A stretch of DNA of 64,000 bases from Caenimonas sedimenti (GTDB taxonomy: Bacteria; Pseudomonadota; Gammaproteobacteria; Burkholderiales; Burkholderiaceae_C). Each line of letters starts with the position of its first letter. The stretch's first letter is position 1. The translations under genes and the position numbers were made by a program. The notes beneath the pieces are model-generated. The model did no database searches. It was not told the origin of the DNA and saw only the letters and a list, made by a program, of their open reading frames with translations. Positions 1-11,173 of this stretch are shown here, in pieces. The stretch spans positions 186,001 to 250,000 of the forward strand of contig NZ_VOBQ01000014.1 of the NCBI RefSeq assembly GCF_007833165.1, written 5' to 3'.

Positions 1-1498
1 TCGGTTCGCGCTGCTTCGACATGGCGTCCTGGGTGGCGACGACGATGTGCGGCTTGTGCTTGACGCCGTTGTTGGTGAGGATGGCCGTGGCCTGCGCCAG
101 CTGCAGCATGGTGAAGCTGTTGTAGCCCTGGCCGATGCCGAGCGAAATGGTTTCGCCCGCGTACCACTTCTTCTGCTCGGGCTTGCGGTAGTAGTTGCGC
201 TTCCACTCCTGGCTCGGCAGCACGCCGCGCACCTCGCCGAAGATGTCGATGCCGGTGTACTGGCCGAAGCCCAGCGGCTTCATGAAGTCGTGCATCAGGT
301 CCACGCCCATCTCGTTGGCGAGCGAGTAGTAGTAGACGTTGCTCGATTTGACGATGCTGGTGTGCATGTCCACCGCGCCCAGGCCGTGGTCACCATGGCT
401 GCGGAAGACGTGTCCGCCGAACGACCAGGAGCCGCCGTCATGGATCACCTGCGTGGCCGTGCGCTTGCCGGTGGTCAGTGCGCCCAGCGCCATGAAGGGC
501 TTGTAGGTGGAGCCCGGCGGGTAGGTCCCGCGCAGCGCACGGTTGAGCAGCGGTTTGTCGATCGATTCGTTGAGCATCGACCAGTTCTCCTGGTCGATGC
601 CGTCCACGAACAGGTTGGGATCGAAGGTGGGCTTGCTGACGAAGGCCAGCACTTCGCCCGTCTTCGGGTCGAGCGCGACGAGTGCGCCGCGGCGGTCGCC
701 GTACATGTCCTCGATCAGGCGCTGCAACTTGATGTCGATGGACAGCACCACGGTGTTGCCGGGCGTCGCCGCGCTGCTGGCCAGCTTGCGCACGGCGCGG
801 CCGCCGGCCGACGTTTCGACCTGCTCGACGCCGGTATGGCCGTGCAGCTGCTTCTCGAAGCTCTGTTCCACGCCCAGCTTGCCGATGTATTCCGTGCCCC
901 GGTAATTGCCCTGTTCTTCCTCGGGCCACTCTTCCATCTGCTTCTTCTCGGCCAGGTTGATGCGGCCGATGTAGCCGATGACGTGGCTGGCGAGTTCGCC
1001 CCAGGGGTAGTTGCGGAACAGGCGCGCCTTGATGTCCACGCCGGGGAAGCGGAAGCGCTGGGCGGCGAAGCGCGCGACTTCCTCGTCCGTGAGCTTGGTG
1101 CGGATGGGCAGCGACTCGAAGCTCTTGGACTCCTCCATCAGCTTGCGGAAGCGCCGTTTGTCCCGTGCCTGGATCTCCACCAGCGTGCCCAGCTCTTCAA
1201 TGACCTGGTCGAGCGGCCGGTTCAGGCGCGAGGGCATGATCTCGAGCGTGTACGCCGAGTAGTTGGTGGCGAGCACGATGCCGTTGCGGTCCTGGATCAG
1301 GCCGCGGTTGGGCACGATGGGCACGATGGCCGTGCGGTTGGCCTCGGCCTGTTCGTCCAGCTCGGCGTGCTTGACCACCTGCAGCCAGGTGAGGCGGCCG
1401 GCCAGCAGCAGGAAGCACATCAGCACCACGGCGCTGGCGGCGAGGATGCGGCCGCGGAACCGCGAGAGGTCGGCTTCGACGTTGCGCAGCTCTGTCAT
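1..1498 (-). CDS. mrdA: penicillin-binding protein 2 (peptidoglycan D,D-transpeptidase), C-terminus cut by window edge
   Basis: Transpeptidase that cross-links peptidoglycan during elongation, acting in the inner membrane with the Mre/RodA complex. The visible 499 residues start MTELRN. They show one N-terminal membrane segment (about residues 18-38), the PBP dimerisation region and the catalytic SxxK motif as S330-T-Y-K333 in the context YPPGSTYKPF. The KTG motif should lie beyond the left edge and is not visible. It is the last of the minus-strand genes mreB-mreC-mreD-mrdA, 68 nt downstream of mreD, the usual betaproteobacterial order. The family call is firm; only the truncation limits it. 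Confidence 0.95.
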   Translation of the reverse strand, partial: MTELRNVEADLSRFRGRILAASAVVLMCFLLLAGRLTWLQVVKHAELDEQAEANRTAIVPIVPNRGLIQDRNGIVLATNYSAYTLEIMPSRLNRPLDQVIEELGTLVEIQARDKRRFRKLMEESKSFESLPIRTKLTDEEVARFAAQRFRFPGVDIKARLFRNYPWGELASHVIGYIGRINLAEKKQMEEWPEEEQGNYRGTEYIGKLGVEQSFEKQLHGHTGVEQVETSAGGRAVRKLASSAATPGNTVVLSIDIKLQRLIEDMYGDRRGALVALDPKTGEVLAFVSKPTFDPNLFVDGIDQENWSMLNESIDKPLLNRALRGTYPPGSTYKPFMALGALTTGKRTATQVIHDGGSWSFGGHVFRSHGDHGLGAVDMHTSIVKSSNVYYYSLANEMGVDLMHDFMKPLGFGQYTGIDIFGEVRGVLPSQEWKRNYYRKPEQKKWYAGETISLGIGQGYNSFTMLQLAQATAILTNNGVKHKPHIVVATQDAMSKQREP

Positions 1499-1566
1499 TG
1501 GTCTTGATCAGTTGGGGACAGAGCAAACGGCGCGTGTGCGCGCCTGATGGGTCTGTCCCACAGGTC

Positions 1567-2085
1567 TTACAGAGGCCTATTTTCGTCCGGATCGGGCGCC
1601 CTGCGTTGCGGCAGCAGCAAAAGAATGCTGACCACGGGCCATAACGCGGACTCGACGACCGGGGCGAGCAGCACCGTCCAGCCCGGGAAGGAGCCGCCGG
1701 CCAGCAGGCGGATCGCCATTTCGATGGCGTGCGCGGCCACGAACAACGGCAGCACCTGCACCGCCTGCGAAGGCACGCTGAACCACAGCAGCCGGCGGTG
1801 GATGGTGATCGCGAAATAGCTGAGCGTGGTGTAGGCCAGCGCGTGCTGCCCGAGCAGCGACGCCTGGTGGACGTCGACCGCCAGGCCGAAAATGAAGGCC
1901 GCGCCCACCCCGATGCGCAGGGGTTGGTGCACGCTCCAGAACACCAGCACCAGCGCCAGGAAGTCCGGCATCCAGGCGACGCGGCCCACCGGCAGCATGT
2001 TGGCCATCATGGCCACGATCAGGCTGAACCAGATGAAGAAGGGGTTGGCGGGCAGCAGCAGCGGCTGGCCGGGACGCATGATCAT
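1567..2085 (-). CDS. mreD: rod shape-determining protein MreD
   Basis: A 172-residue, strongly hydrophobic protein with several membrane segments, typical in length for MreD (about 160-175). MreD is an inner-membrane part of the elongasome, linking MreC/MreB to PBP2-RodA. Two in-frame ATG codons lie at the start (M1, M3); the first is used here. The gene begins 13 nt after mreC ends, consistent with one transcript. MreD sequences are poorly conserved, so the call leans on hydrophobicity, size and position between mreC and mrdA. Confidence 0.9.
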   Translation of the reverse strand: MIMRPGQPLLLPANPFFIWFSLIVAMMANMLPVGRVAWMPDFLALVLVFWSVHQPLRIGVGAAFIFGLAVDVHQASLLGQHALAYTTLSYFAITIHRRLLWFSVPSQAVQVLPLFVAAHAIEMAIRLLAGGSFPGWTVLLAPVVESALWPVVSILLLLPQRRAPDPDENRPL

Positions 2086-2098
2086 GGGCGCGGCGTCC

Positions 2099-3025
2099 TC
2101 ATTTGCGCATGCTGCCGCGCTTGGGCGTGGGGCCCGGGTCTTCCGCGGCCGGCCGCGGCGGCAGCTGCGCGGTCAGCGGCTTCAGCACCATCACGTGGCG
2201 CGCGCCGTCCACCAGCGCGGCCGGCGCGCAGGAGATGCGGGCGAAGGCGGAATCGGCGCGCCGCTCCACCTTTTCGACCTTGGCCACCGGGATGCCCGGC
2301 GGGTAGACGCCATCCACGCCGCTGGTGGTGAGCAGGTCGCCCGCCTGGACGTCGGCATTGGCGGCCATGTAGCGCAGCTCGAGCCCGCCGCTGCCGTGGG
2401 CGCCGGCGTCGCCATACGCGACGCCCCGCGAGCCGGTGCGCGTGTTCAGCACGGGGATCGCCTGCTCGCGGTCGGTGACCAGCGTCACCTCGCTGATCAT
2501 CATGTGGGCGCGCGTCACCTGGCCCAGCACGCCCGACTCGTCGATGACGGGCGAGCCGGCCTCGACGCCCTGCGCGCTGCCCTTGTCGATGATGATCTTG
2601 CGGGTGTACGGGTCGGCCGCGTCGTAGAGGACCTCGGCGGCTTGCGCCGGGGCGTTCAGGCGGTCGCGCAGGGCCAGGAGCTTGCGCAGCTGCACGTTTT
2701 CGGTCGTCAGTTGCTCCACCTGGTTGGCGCGTTGCGCCTGCAGGATGAGCTTGCGGCGCGCCGCCTCTTCGGCGGTCTGCGCCTCATGCAGCGAGGTGAA
2801 ATAGTCGCTGGCGAAGCGCACGCCCAGCACCGGCCGCATCGCCATCCATTGAATCGGGAAGAGCACCGCTGCCACGGCGGTGCGCAGGGGCTGCGTGAAG
2901 CGGAAGCGGGCGTCCGCCACCATCAGCAGCAGCGCCAGTGCGCTGAACACCGCCAGCTTGGACAGGGCCGACGGCCCCTGCTTGAAGAAGGGGGGCGGCG
3001 TGCGGTCGAGGGTGCCGAGCGGCAT
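2099..3025 (-). CDS. mreC: rod shape-determining protein MreC
   Basis: A 308-residue bitopic membrane protein that scaffolds the elongation machinery from the periplasm. It has a short cytoplasmic N-terminus, one membrane segment (about residues 22-42), a helical stretch starting near residue 70 with many Leu/Gln/Glu positions (coiled-coil dimerisation), then the beta-rich MreC core with GVLGQV and a DLLTTSGVDGVYPPG stretch characteristic of the family. The C-terminal tail is Pro/Arg-rich. It lies 35 nt downstream of mreB and directly upstream of mreD. Confidence 0.95.
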   Translation of the reverse strand: MPLGTLDRTPPPFFKQGPSALSKLAVFSALALLLMVADARFRFTQPLRTAVAAVLFPIQWMAMRPVLGVRFASDYFTSLHEAQTAEEAARRKLILQAQRANQVEQLTTENVQLRKLLALRDRLNAPAQAAEVLYDAADPYTRKIIIDKGSAQGVEAGSPVIDESGVLGQVTRAHMMISEVTLVTDREQAIPVLNTRTGSRGVAYGDAGAHGSGGLELRYMAANADVQAGDLLTTSGVDGVYPPGIPVAKVEKVERRADSAFARISCAPAALVDGARHVMVLKPLTAQLPPRPAAEDPGPTPKRGSMRK

Positions 3026-3060
3026 GAATTGATTGTGCCCCGCCGCCTACCCCGAAGGGG

Positions 3061-6014
<2,954 letters not shown>

Positions 6015-6015
6015 A

Positions 6016-7464
6016 ATGACGGCCAAACTGATCCAGGGCTACGAAGTCGTGATCGGCTTCGAAACGCATGCGCAGCTCTCCACCCAGAGCAAGATCTTCA
6101 GCCGCTCGCCCACGGCCTTCGGCGCCGAGCCCAACACGCAGGCTTCTCCGGTGGACTTGGCGCTGCCCGGCACCTTGCCCGTGATGAACAAGGGCGCGGT
6201 CGAGCGCGCCATCCGCTTCGGCCTGGCGATCGGCGCGCACGTGGCGCCGCGCAGCGTCTTCGCGCGCAAGAACTACTTCTACCCCGACCTGCCCAAGGGC
6301 TACCAGATCAGCCAGTTCGAGATCCCCGTCGTGCAGGGCGGCGCGGTGGAGTTCTATCTCGGCGAAGAGAAGAAGTCGGTGCGCCTGGTGCGCGCCCACC
6401 TCGAAGAGGACGCCGGCAAGTCGCTGCATGAGGATTTCATCGGCCAATCCGGCATCGACCTGAACCGCGCCGGCACGCCGCTGCTGGAGATCGTCACCGA
6501 GCCCGACATGCGTTCCTCGGACGAGGCGGTCGCCTACGCGAAAGAGCTCCACAAGATCGTCACCTGGATCGGCATCTGCGACGGCAACATGCAGGAAGGC
6601 AGCTTCCGCTGCGACGCCAACGTGTCGGTGCGCAAGCCGGGCGGGCCGCTCGGCACGCGGCGCGAGATCAAGAACCTGAACAGCTTCAAGTTCATGCAGC
6701 AGGCGATCGACTTCGAGATCCGCTGGCAGATCGAGGAGATCGAGGAAGGCCGCGCCATCCGGCAGGCCACCGTGCTGTTCAACCCAGACACCGGCGAAAC
6801 GCGCGCCATGCGCGACAAGGAAGACTCGGCGGACTACCGCTACTTCCCCGATCCGGACCTGCCGCCGCTGGTGATCCCGCCCGAGTGGATCGAAAGCGTG
6901 AAGGCGGGCATGCCAGAACTGCCGCGCGTGATGGCGGCGCGCTTCGTCAACGAGTTCGGCCTGCCCGAATACGACGCCACCACGCTCACGCAGAGCAAGG
7001 CGATGGGCGCCTACTTCGAGGAGGCGGCGAAAGCGAGTGGCCAGCCGAAGCTCGCCAGCAACTGGATCATGGGCGAGATGTCGCGCCGGCTGAACGCGCA
7101 GGACATCGGCATCGAGCAGGCGCCGGTGGCCGCCACCGTCCTCGCGAAGCTGGTCGCCCGCATCGCCGACGGCACCATCTCCAACAATGCCGCCCGGCAG
7201 GTGTTCGACGCGCTCTGGAGCGGCGAAGGCAAAGATGTCGATTCCGTGATCGAAGCCAGGGGCCTGCGGCAGATGAACGACAGCGGCGCCCTGGAGAAGA
7301 TCATCGACGAGGTGATCGCCGCCAACGCGGACAACGTGGCGCAGATCCGTGCCGGCAAGGACAAGGCGTTCAACGCGCTGGTCGGCCAGGCCATGAAAGC
7401 GTCCAAGGGCAAGGCCAACCCGCAGCAGGTGGGCGAGCTGCTGCGCGCGAAACTGGGGATCTGA
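6016..7464 (+). CDS. gatB: Asp-tRNA(Asn)/Glu-tRNA(Gln) amidotransferase subunit GatB
   Basis: A 482-residue kinase/transamidase subunit that activates the mischarged tRNA side chain with ATP and transfers ammonia from GatA. It opens with [15 protein letters not shown], the GatB hallmark, and contains [14 protein letters not shown] and the [13 protein letters not shown] segment of the kinase domain. The C-terminal YqeY-like helical tail spans roughly residues 335-480 and ends [17 protein letters not shown]. It is the last gene of gatCAB and converges on the DUF4124-like gene 7 nt away. Confidence 0.97.
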   Translation: MTAKLIQGYEVVIGFETHAQLSTQSKIFSRSPTAFGAEPNTQASPVDLALPGTLPVMNKGAVERAIRFGLAIGAHVAPRSVFARKNYFYPDLPKGYQISQFEIPVVQGGAVEFYLGEEKKSVRLVRAHLEEDAGKSLHEDFIGQSGIDLNRAGTPLLEIVTEPDMRSSDEAVAYAKELHKIVTWIGICDGNMQEGSFRCDANVSVRKPGGPLGTRREIKNLNSFKFMQQAIDFEIRWQIEEIEEGRAIRQATVLFNPDTGETRAMRDKEDSADYRYFPDPDLPPLVIPPEWIESVKAGMPELPRVMAARFVNEFGLPEYDATTLTQSKAMGAYFEEAAKASGQPKLASNWIMGEMSRRLNAQDIGIEQAPVAATVLAKLVARIADGTISNNAARQVFDALWSGEGKDVDSVIEARGLRQMNDSGALEKIIDEVIAANADNVAQIRAGKDKAFNALVGQAMKASKGKANPQQVGELLRAKLGI

Positions 7465-7471
7465 AAAACGC

Positions 7472-8149
7472 CTACTGGCGCGTGGGCGCGGACGCCGGGG
7501 CGGCCGCCGCGGTCGCCGGAATGCCGCGGGCCTGCGCCCACAGCACCTTCAGCCGCACGAGTTCCTGGTCGAACTGCGCATTGACGCGGCGCTTCTCCTC
7601 TTCCTGGTTCGCCAGGAAGCGGGCTTGCCCCGAAACCATCTGCTCGTTTTCATCGAGCGACCGGCGCAGCTTGGCGGGCATCTTCGACGGATCCTTCTTG
7701 TAGAACTCCGCCTCGACCTCGAGCGACTTGCGCTGGTCGCGCAGGTCCTGCGTGCGCTTGTGCCCGGCGATGATCACTTCCTGCACGGCATTCAGCGCCT
7801 TGACGCGTTCGGCGTCGTGCACGCCCTGGTTCGGGTAGCGGCCCAGCAGGGCACGCTCGCGGCGCTTCTCTTCGGACTGGCGCTGCCGCTCCTCGGCGGC
7901 CTTGCGTTCCTGTTCCTCGATCACCGCGCGTTCGGCGGCCGTGAGCGACGGGCCGACCGTCTTGCGGACCGTGCCGCTGGCGTTGAGTTCCTTCTGTTCG
8001 CGGTCCATGCATTCCGGGATGGGCCGGTCGGACGTGAGCCGGCGGCCCTTGCCATCGACACAGGTGTAGATGCTGCGCTGTGCCCACAGGTCGCCCGCCA
8101 CGGCTGCGAGCACCGCGGACAGGGCAAAGAGACGAACGCTTCCCGACAC
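7472..8149 (-). CDS. exported DUF4124-like protein with charged helical region
   Basis: A 225-residue protein of unknown function. The GTG at 8149 is chosen because a GAGAGG ribosome site lies upstream and it starts directly before a signal peptide (VSGSVRLFALSAVLAAVAGDLWAQ). The mature N-terminus has the IYTCVDGKGRRLTSDRP pattern of the DUF4124 family. Residues about 75-200 are rich in Glu/Arg/Lys/Gln and probably form a long coiled coil, followed by an Ala/Pro tail. It starts 11 nt after pyrE ends on the same strand, so it is probably cotranscribed; the role in that pairing is unknown. Confidence 0.8.
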   Translation of the reverse strand: MSGSVRLFALSAVLAAVAGDLWAQRSIYTCVDGKGRRLTSDRPIPECMDREQKELNASGTVRKTVGPSLTAAERAVIEEQERKAAEERQRQSEEKRRERALLGRYPNQGVHDAERVKALNAVQEVIIAGHKRTQDLRDQRKSLEVEAEFYKKDPSKMPAKLRRSLDENEQMVSGQARFLANQEEEKRRVNAQFDQELVRLKVLWAQARGIPATAAAAPASAPTRQ

Positions 8150-8160
8150 TGGATGACCTC

Positions 8161-8841
8161 TCAACTGACGCCGTAGCGGTCGCGATAGGCCAGCACCTGC
8201 GCATGGTGCTGCCCCAGCGTGCCGCCGGCATGCGATTGCAGATAGTGAAGCAAATCCGCCAGCTGCGCAATTGCGCAAACCTGCAGCCCGAGGCGTTCGC
8301 GCACGTACTGGACGGCACTCCAGGCGACGTCCTGCCCGCCTTCGGTGGCCTTTTCCTGGCGGTCGAGGGCGATGGCCACCGCGTGCGGCGTGGCGCCCGC
8401 CGCCTGGATCAGCGCGATGGACTCGCGCGCCGCGGTGCCGGCGGACATGACGTCGTCAATGATGAGGACCTTGCCGCGAACCGGGGCGCCGACCAGCGTG
8501 CCGCCTTCGCCGTGGTCCTTGGCTTCCTTGCGGTTGTAGGCGTAGGGCACGTTGCGCCCCAGGCGGGCCAGTTCGATGGCGACCGCCGCGGCCAAGGGAA
8601 TTCCCTTGTAGGCGGGGCCGAACAGCATGTCGAATTGCACGCCGGAGGCCAGGATGCGCTGTGCATAGAATTGCGCGAGCCGGCCGAGCTTGGCGCCGTC
8701 GTCGAACAGGCCGGCGTTGAAGAAATAGGGCGACAGCCGGCCCGCCTTGGTCTTGAACTCGCCAAAGCGCAACACGCCCGCCTCGACGGCGAACGCCACG
8801 AACTCCTGCGCCAGGCCGTCCTGGCCCGCTTCCACTGACAT
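8161..8841 (-). CDS. pyrE: orotate phosphoribosyltransferase
   Basis: Cytoplasmic enzyme of de novo pyrimidine synthesis that joins orotate and PRPP to give OMP. At 226 residues it is typical for the proteobacterial form. The PRPP-binding loop is VLIIDDVMSAGTA, and the N-terminal half carries FKTKAGRLSPYFFNAG and the FGPAYKGIPLA active-site region. Start MSVEAG at 8841 has AAGGAA upstream. That ribosome site lies inside the first codons of the divergent exonuclease gene, so the two 5' ends overlap. Confidence 0.96.
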   Translation of the reverse strand: MSVEAGQDGLAQEFVAFAVEAGVLRFGEFKTKAGRLSPYFFNAGLFDDGAKLGRLAQFYAQRILASGVQFDMLFGPAYKGIPLAAAVAIELARLGRNVPYAYNRKEAKDHGEGGTLVGAPVRGKVLIIDDVMSAGTAARESIALIQAAGATPHAVAIALDRQEKATEGGQDVAWSAVQYVRERLGLQVCAIAQLADLLHYLQSHAGGTLGQHHAQVLAYRDRYGVS

Positions 8842-9649
8842 GGGAAATTCCTTGTTCCGCCTCACCAGCCTCAATTTGAACGGGATCCGTTCCGCAGCAA
8901 GCAAGGGCGTCGAAGCCTGGATTGCAAAAACCAAGCCGGATTGTGTCTGTTTCCAGGAGGTCAAGGCCCAGGCCGCCGACGTGGACGGCCGGTTCGAAGT
9001 CCTGGCGGGCCTGCAAGGCCACTTCCACTACGCCGAGAAGAAGGGCTATTCCGGCGTGGCCATCTACAGCCGGCACACCCCGAGCGACGTCCGCGCCGGC
9101 TTCGGCTCCAGCGAATTCGACGCCGAAGGCCGCTACGTCGAACTGCGCTTCGACACGCCGCAGCGCAAGCTGTCCATCATCAGTTGTTACTTCCCGAGCG
9201 GAAGTTCCGGCGAAGTCCGGCAACAGGCGAAATTCCGGTTCCTGGATGAATTCGATCCTTATCTCGTTGCGCTGAAGAAACAACGCGAGTTCATTCTTTG
9301 CGGCGACGTGAACATCGCGCACCAGGAGATCGACCTGAAGAATTGGCGCAGCAACCGCAAGAACAGCGGCTTCCTGCCGGAGGAACGCGCCTGGATGACA
9401 AAACTGTTATCCGAAACCGGGTTGGTGGACGTTTATCGTCGGCTGCGGCCGGACACCACCGAGACCTGCTACACGTGGTGGAGCAACCGCGGCCAGGCCT
9501 GGGCCAACAACGTGGGGTGGCGGCTGGACTACCACCTGGCGACGCCGGCGCTGGCGCAGCTGGCGCGCCAGGAAGCGATCTACAAGACCGAGCGCTTCTC
9601 GGACCACGCGCCGATCACGATGGACTACGAGCTGTCGCTCGGCGCCTGA
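8840..9649 (+). CDS. xth: exodeoxyribonuclease III (xth/exoA family AP endonuclease)
   Basis: DNA-repair nuclease of the exonuclease III family: AP endonuclease and 3'-5' exonuclease on duplex DNA. Family motifs are SLNLNGIRSA (metal-binding Asn), CFQEVK (catalytic Glu), GDVNIAH, WWSNRGQAWANNVGWRLDY (Asp/Trp loop) and the C-terminal SDHAPI (Asp-His). From ATG 8840 it has 269 residues. A TTG at 8852, giving a protein opening FRLTSLNLNG after the initiator, is an equally plausible start because the first four residues are outside the conserved region. The ATG at 8840 shares bases with the pyrE start codon on the other strand. Confidence 0.93.
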   Translation: MGNSLFRLTSLNLNGIRSAASKGVEAWIAKTKPDCVCFQEVKAQAADVDGRFEVLAGLQGHFHYAEKKGYSGVAIYSRHTPSDVRAGFGSSEFDAEGRYVELRFDTPQRKLSIISCYFPSGSSGEVRQQAKFRFLDEFDPYLVALKKQREFILCGDVNIAHQEIDLKNWRSNRKNSGFLPEERAWMTKLLSETGLVDVYRRLRPDTTETCYTWWSNRGQAWANNVGWRLDYHLATPALAQLARQEAIYKTERFSDHAPITMDYELSLGA

Positions 9650-9659
9650 AGGCGCTGCT

Positions 9660-10292
9660 TTACAAGGCCATCGCCGGCCGCAGGGCCATGGCGGCACGCC
9701 AGCGCTGCAGGTGCGGGTGTTCGTCGCCGGGCTTCACCTTCACCACCCGCGCGAAGTCCACCGCCACCACGGCGGTGATGTCGGCCACGCTGAACCTCTC
9801 CGTGGCGATGAATTCCCGCTCCGCCAGCCGCGCATCGAGCGTGGCGAAGAACTGGCGCACCCGCGCCACTCCGCGCTGCGCCAGCTCGGGGATCTGTGCG
9901 TAGTCCACCGGTCCCGGCAGCGCGCGGTTGGCCATGGCCGGCGAGCCGTTGCGCAGCGCCTCGGCGATGGCGATCAGGCCTTCGAATTCCACGCGCCAGT
10001 TCCAGCTGGCGATCTCCGCCTTCTCCTGCGGCGTCACGCCCAGGAGCGGCGGTTGCGGAAAGCGCGCTTCGAGATACGCCGTGATGGCGGCGTTGTCGGC
10101 CAGCACGCCCGCGTCTTCGGTCCGAAGGGCGGGCACCGTGCATTGCGGATTGATCTGGCGGAACGCGTCGCCCATCTGCTCGCCGGTGCGCAGGTCCACG
10201 GCCACCGTTTCGTGGGCGACGCCCTTCTCCGCCAGCAGGATGCGGGCGCGGCGCGGGCTGGGCGCGGTGGCGCAGTCGTAGAGGGTGATCAT
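9660..10292 (-). CDS. glutathione S-transferase family protein
   Basis: A 210-residue GST: thioredoxin-fold N-domain (MITLYDCATAPSPRRARILLAE, glutathione loop QCTVPALRTEDAGVLADNAAI with the cis-Pro) and helical C-domain including FSVADITAVVAVDFA, the usual N-capping region. Likely a cytoplasmic detoxification enzyme conjugating glutathione to electrophiles; the substrate cannot be read from sequence. Its ATG overlaps the stop of the upstream YghU-type gene by 4 nt, so it is the third gene of the P450-GST-GST operon. Confidence 0.92.
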   Translation of the reverse strand: MITLYDCATAPSPRRARILLAEKGVAHETVAVDLRTGEQMGDAFRQINPQCTVPALRTEDAGVLADNAAITAYLEARFPQPPLLGVTPQEKAEIASWNWRVEFEGLIAIAEALRNGSPAMANRALPGPVDYAQIPELAQRGVARVRQFFATLDARLAEREFIATERFSVADITAVVAVDFARVVKVKPGDEHPHLQRWRAAMALRPAMAL

Positions 10293-11173
10293 GGCTTCGG
10301 CGGCTCGGGTGCGAGCTTGTCCTGGGTTTTGGTATCGAAGTCGCTGGCCTCATGCCGCTCGTGCAACTGGCTCGAAGGCTGGCCCCAGACGCGGTTGACC
10401 ATGCGCCCGCGCTGCGCGGCGGGCCGCTGCGCGATCTGGTCCGTCCAGCGCAGCACGTGGGTGTACTCCTGCACCTGCAGGAATTCGCCCGCTTCGTACA
10501 GCTGTCCCTTGACCATGGTGCCGTACCAGGGCCACACCGCCATGTCGGCGATGGTGTAGTCGGCGCCGGCCAGGTACTCGTGGTGGGCCAGGTGCTGGTC
10601 GAGCACATCGAGCTGGCGCTTGACCTCCATGGCGTAGCGGTCGATCGCATATTCGATCTTGGCCGGCGCGTAGGCGTAGAAATGGCCGAAGCCGCCGCCG
10701 AGAAAGGGCGCGCTGCCCATCTGCCAGAACAACCAGGCCATGCATTCGGCGCGCTGCCGGGGTTCCGTGGGCAGGAAGGCGCCGAACTTCTCGGCCAGGT
10801 AGACCAGGATCGCGCCCGACTCGAACACGCGCAGTGGCGGCGACACGCTGTGGTCCACCAGCACCGGGATCTTGGAGTTGGGGTTGGCCGCCACGAAGCC
10901 GCTTGCGAACTGCTCGCCCTGGTTGATGCGGACCAGCCAGGCGTCGTATTCGGCGCCGGCGTGGCCGAGCGCCAGCAGCTCCTCCAGCATCACCGTCACC
11001 TTCACGCCGTTGGGGGTGCCCAGCGAGTAGAGCTGCAGGGGATGCCGGCCCACCGGCAGTTCCTTCTGGTGGGTGGCCCCGGCGGTGGGCCGGTTGATGT
11101 TGGCGAAGCGGCCCTCGGGCTGGGCGGGTGCCCGCCAGATCTTCGGGGGCGTGTAGGCAGTCGGTTCGGTCAT
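10289..11173 (-). CDS. yghU: YghU-type (nu-class) glutathione transferase / disulfide-bond reductase
   Basis: A 294-residue GST with the long N-terminal extension typical of YghU (about 288 residues): YTPPKIWRAPAQPEG, FANINRPTAG and the ELPVGRHPLQLYSLGTPNG entry to the thioredoxin fold. The Asn/Thr-rich INRPTAG stretch is where YghU contacts its glutathione pair. The family reduces disulfides with two glutathiones bound per site. The start overlaps the P450 stop by 4 nt (ATGA) and the end overlaps the next GST in the same way. The physiological substrate here is unknown. Confidence 0.93.
   Translation of the reverse strand: MTEPTAYTPPKIWRAPAQPEGRFANINRPTAGATHQKELPVGRHPLQLYSLGTPNGVKVTVMLEELLALGHAGAEYDAWLVRINQGEQFASGFVAANPNSKIPVLVDHSVSPPLRVFESGAILVYLAEKFGAFLPTEPRQRAECMAWLFWQMGSAPFLGGGFGHFYAYAPAKIEYAIDRYAMEVKRQLDVLDQHLAHHEYLAGADYTIADMAVWPWYGTMVKGQLYEAGEFLQVQEYTHVLRWTDQIAQRPAAQRGRMVNRVWGQPSSQLHERHEASDFDTKTQDKLAPEPPKP

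Noticed and set aside
1..1507. Long plus-strand open frame opposite mrdA
   Set aside because: His/Gln/Val-rich antisense shadow of the PBP2 gene, as expected in GC-rich DNA; the minus frame carries the SxxK motif.
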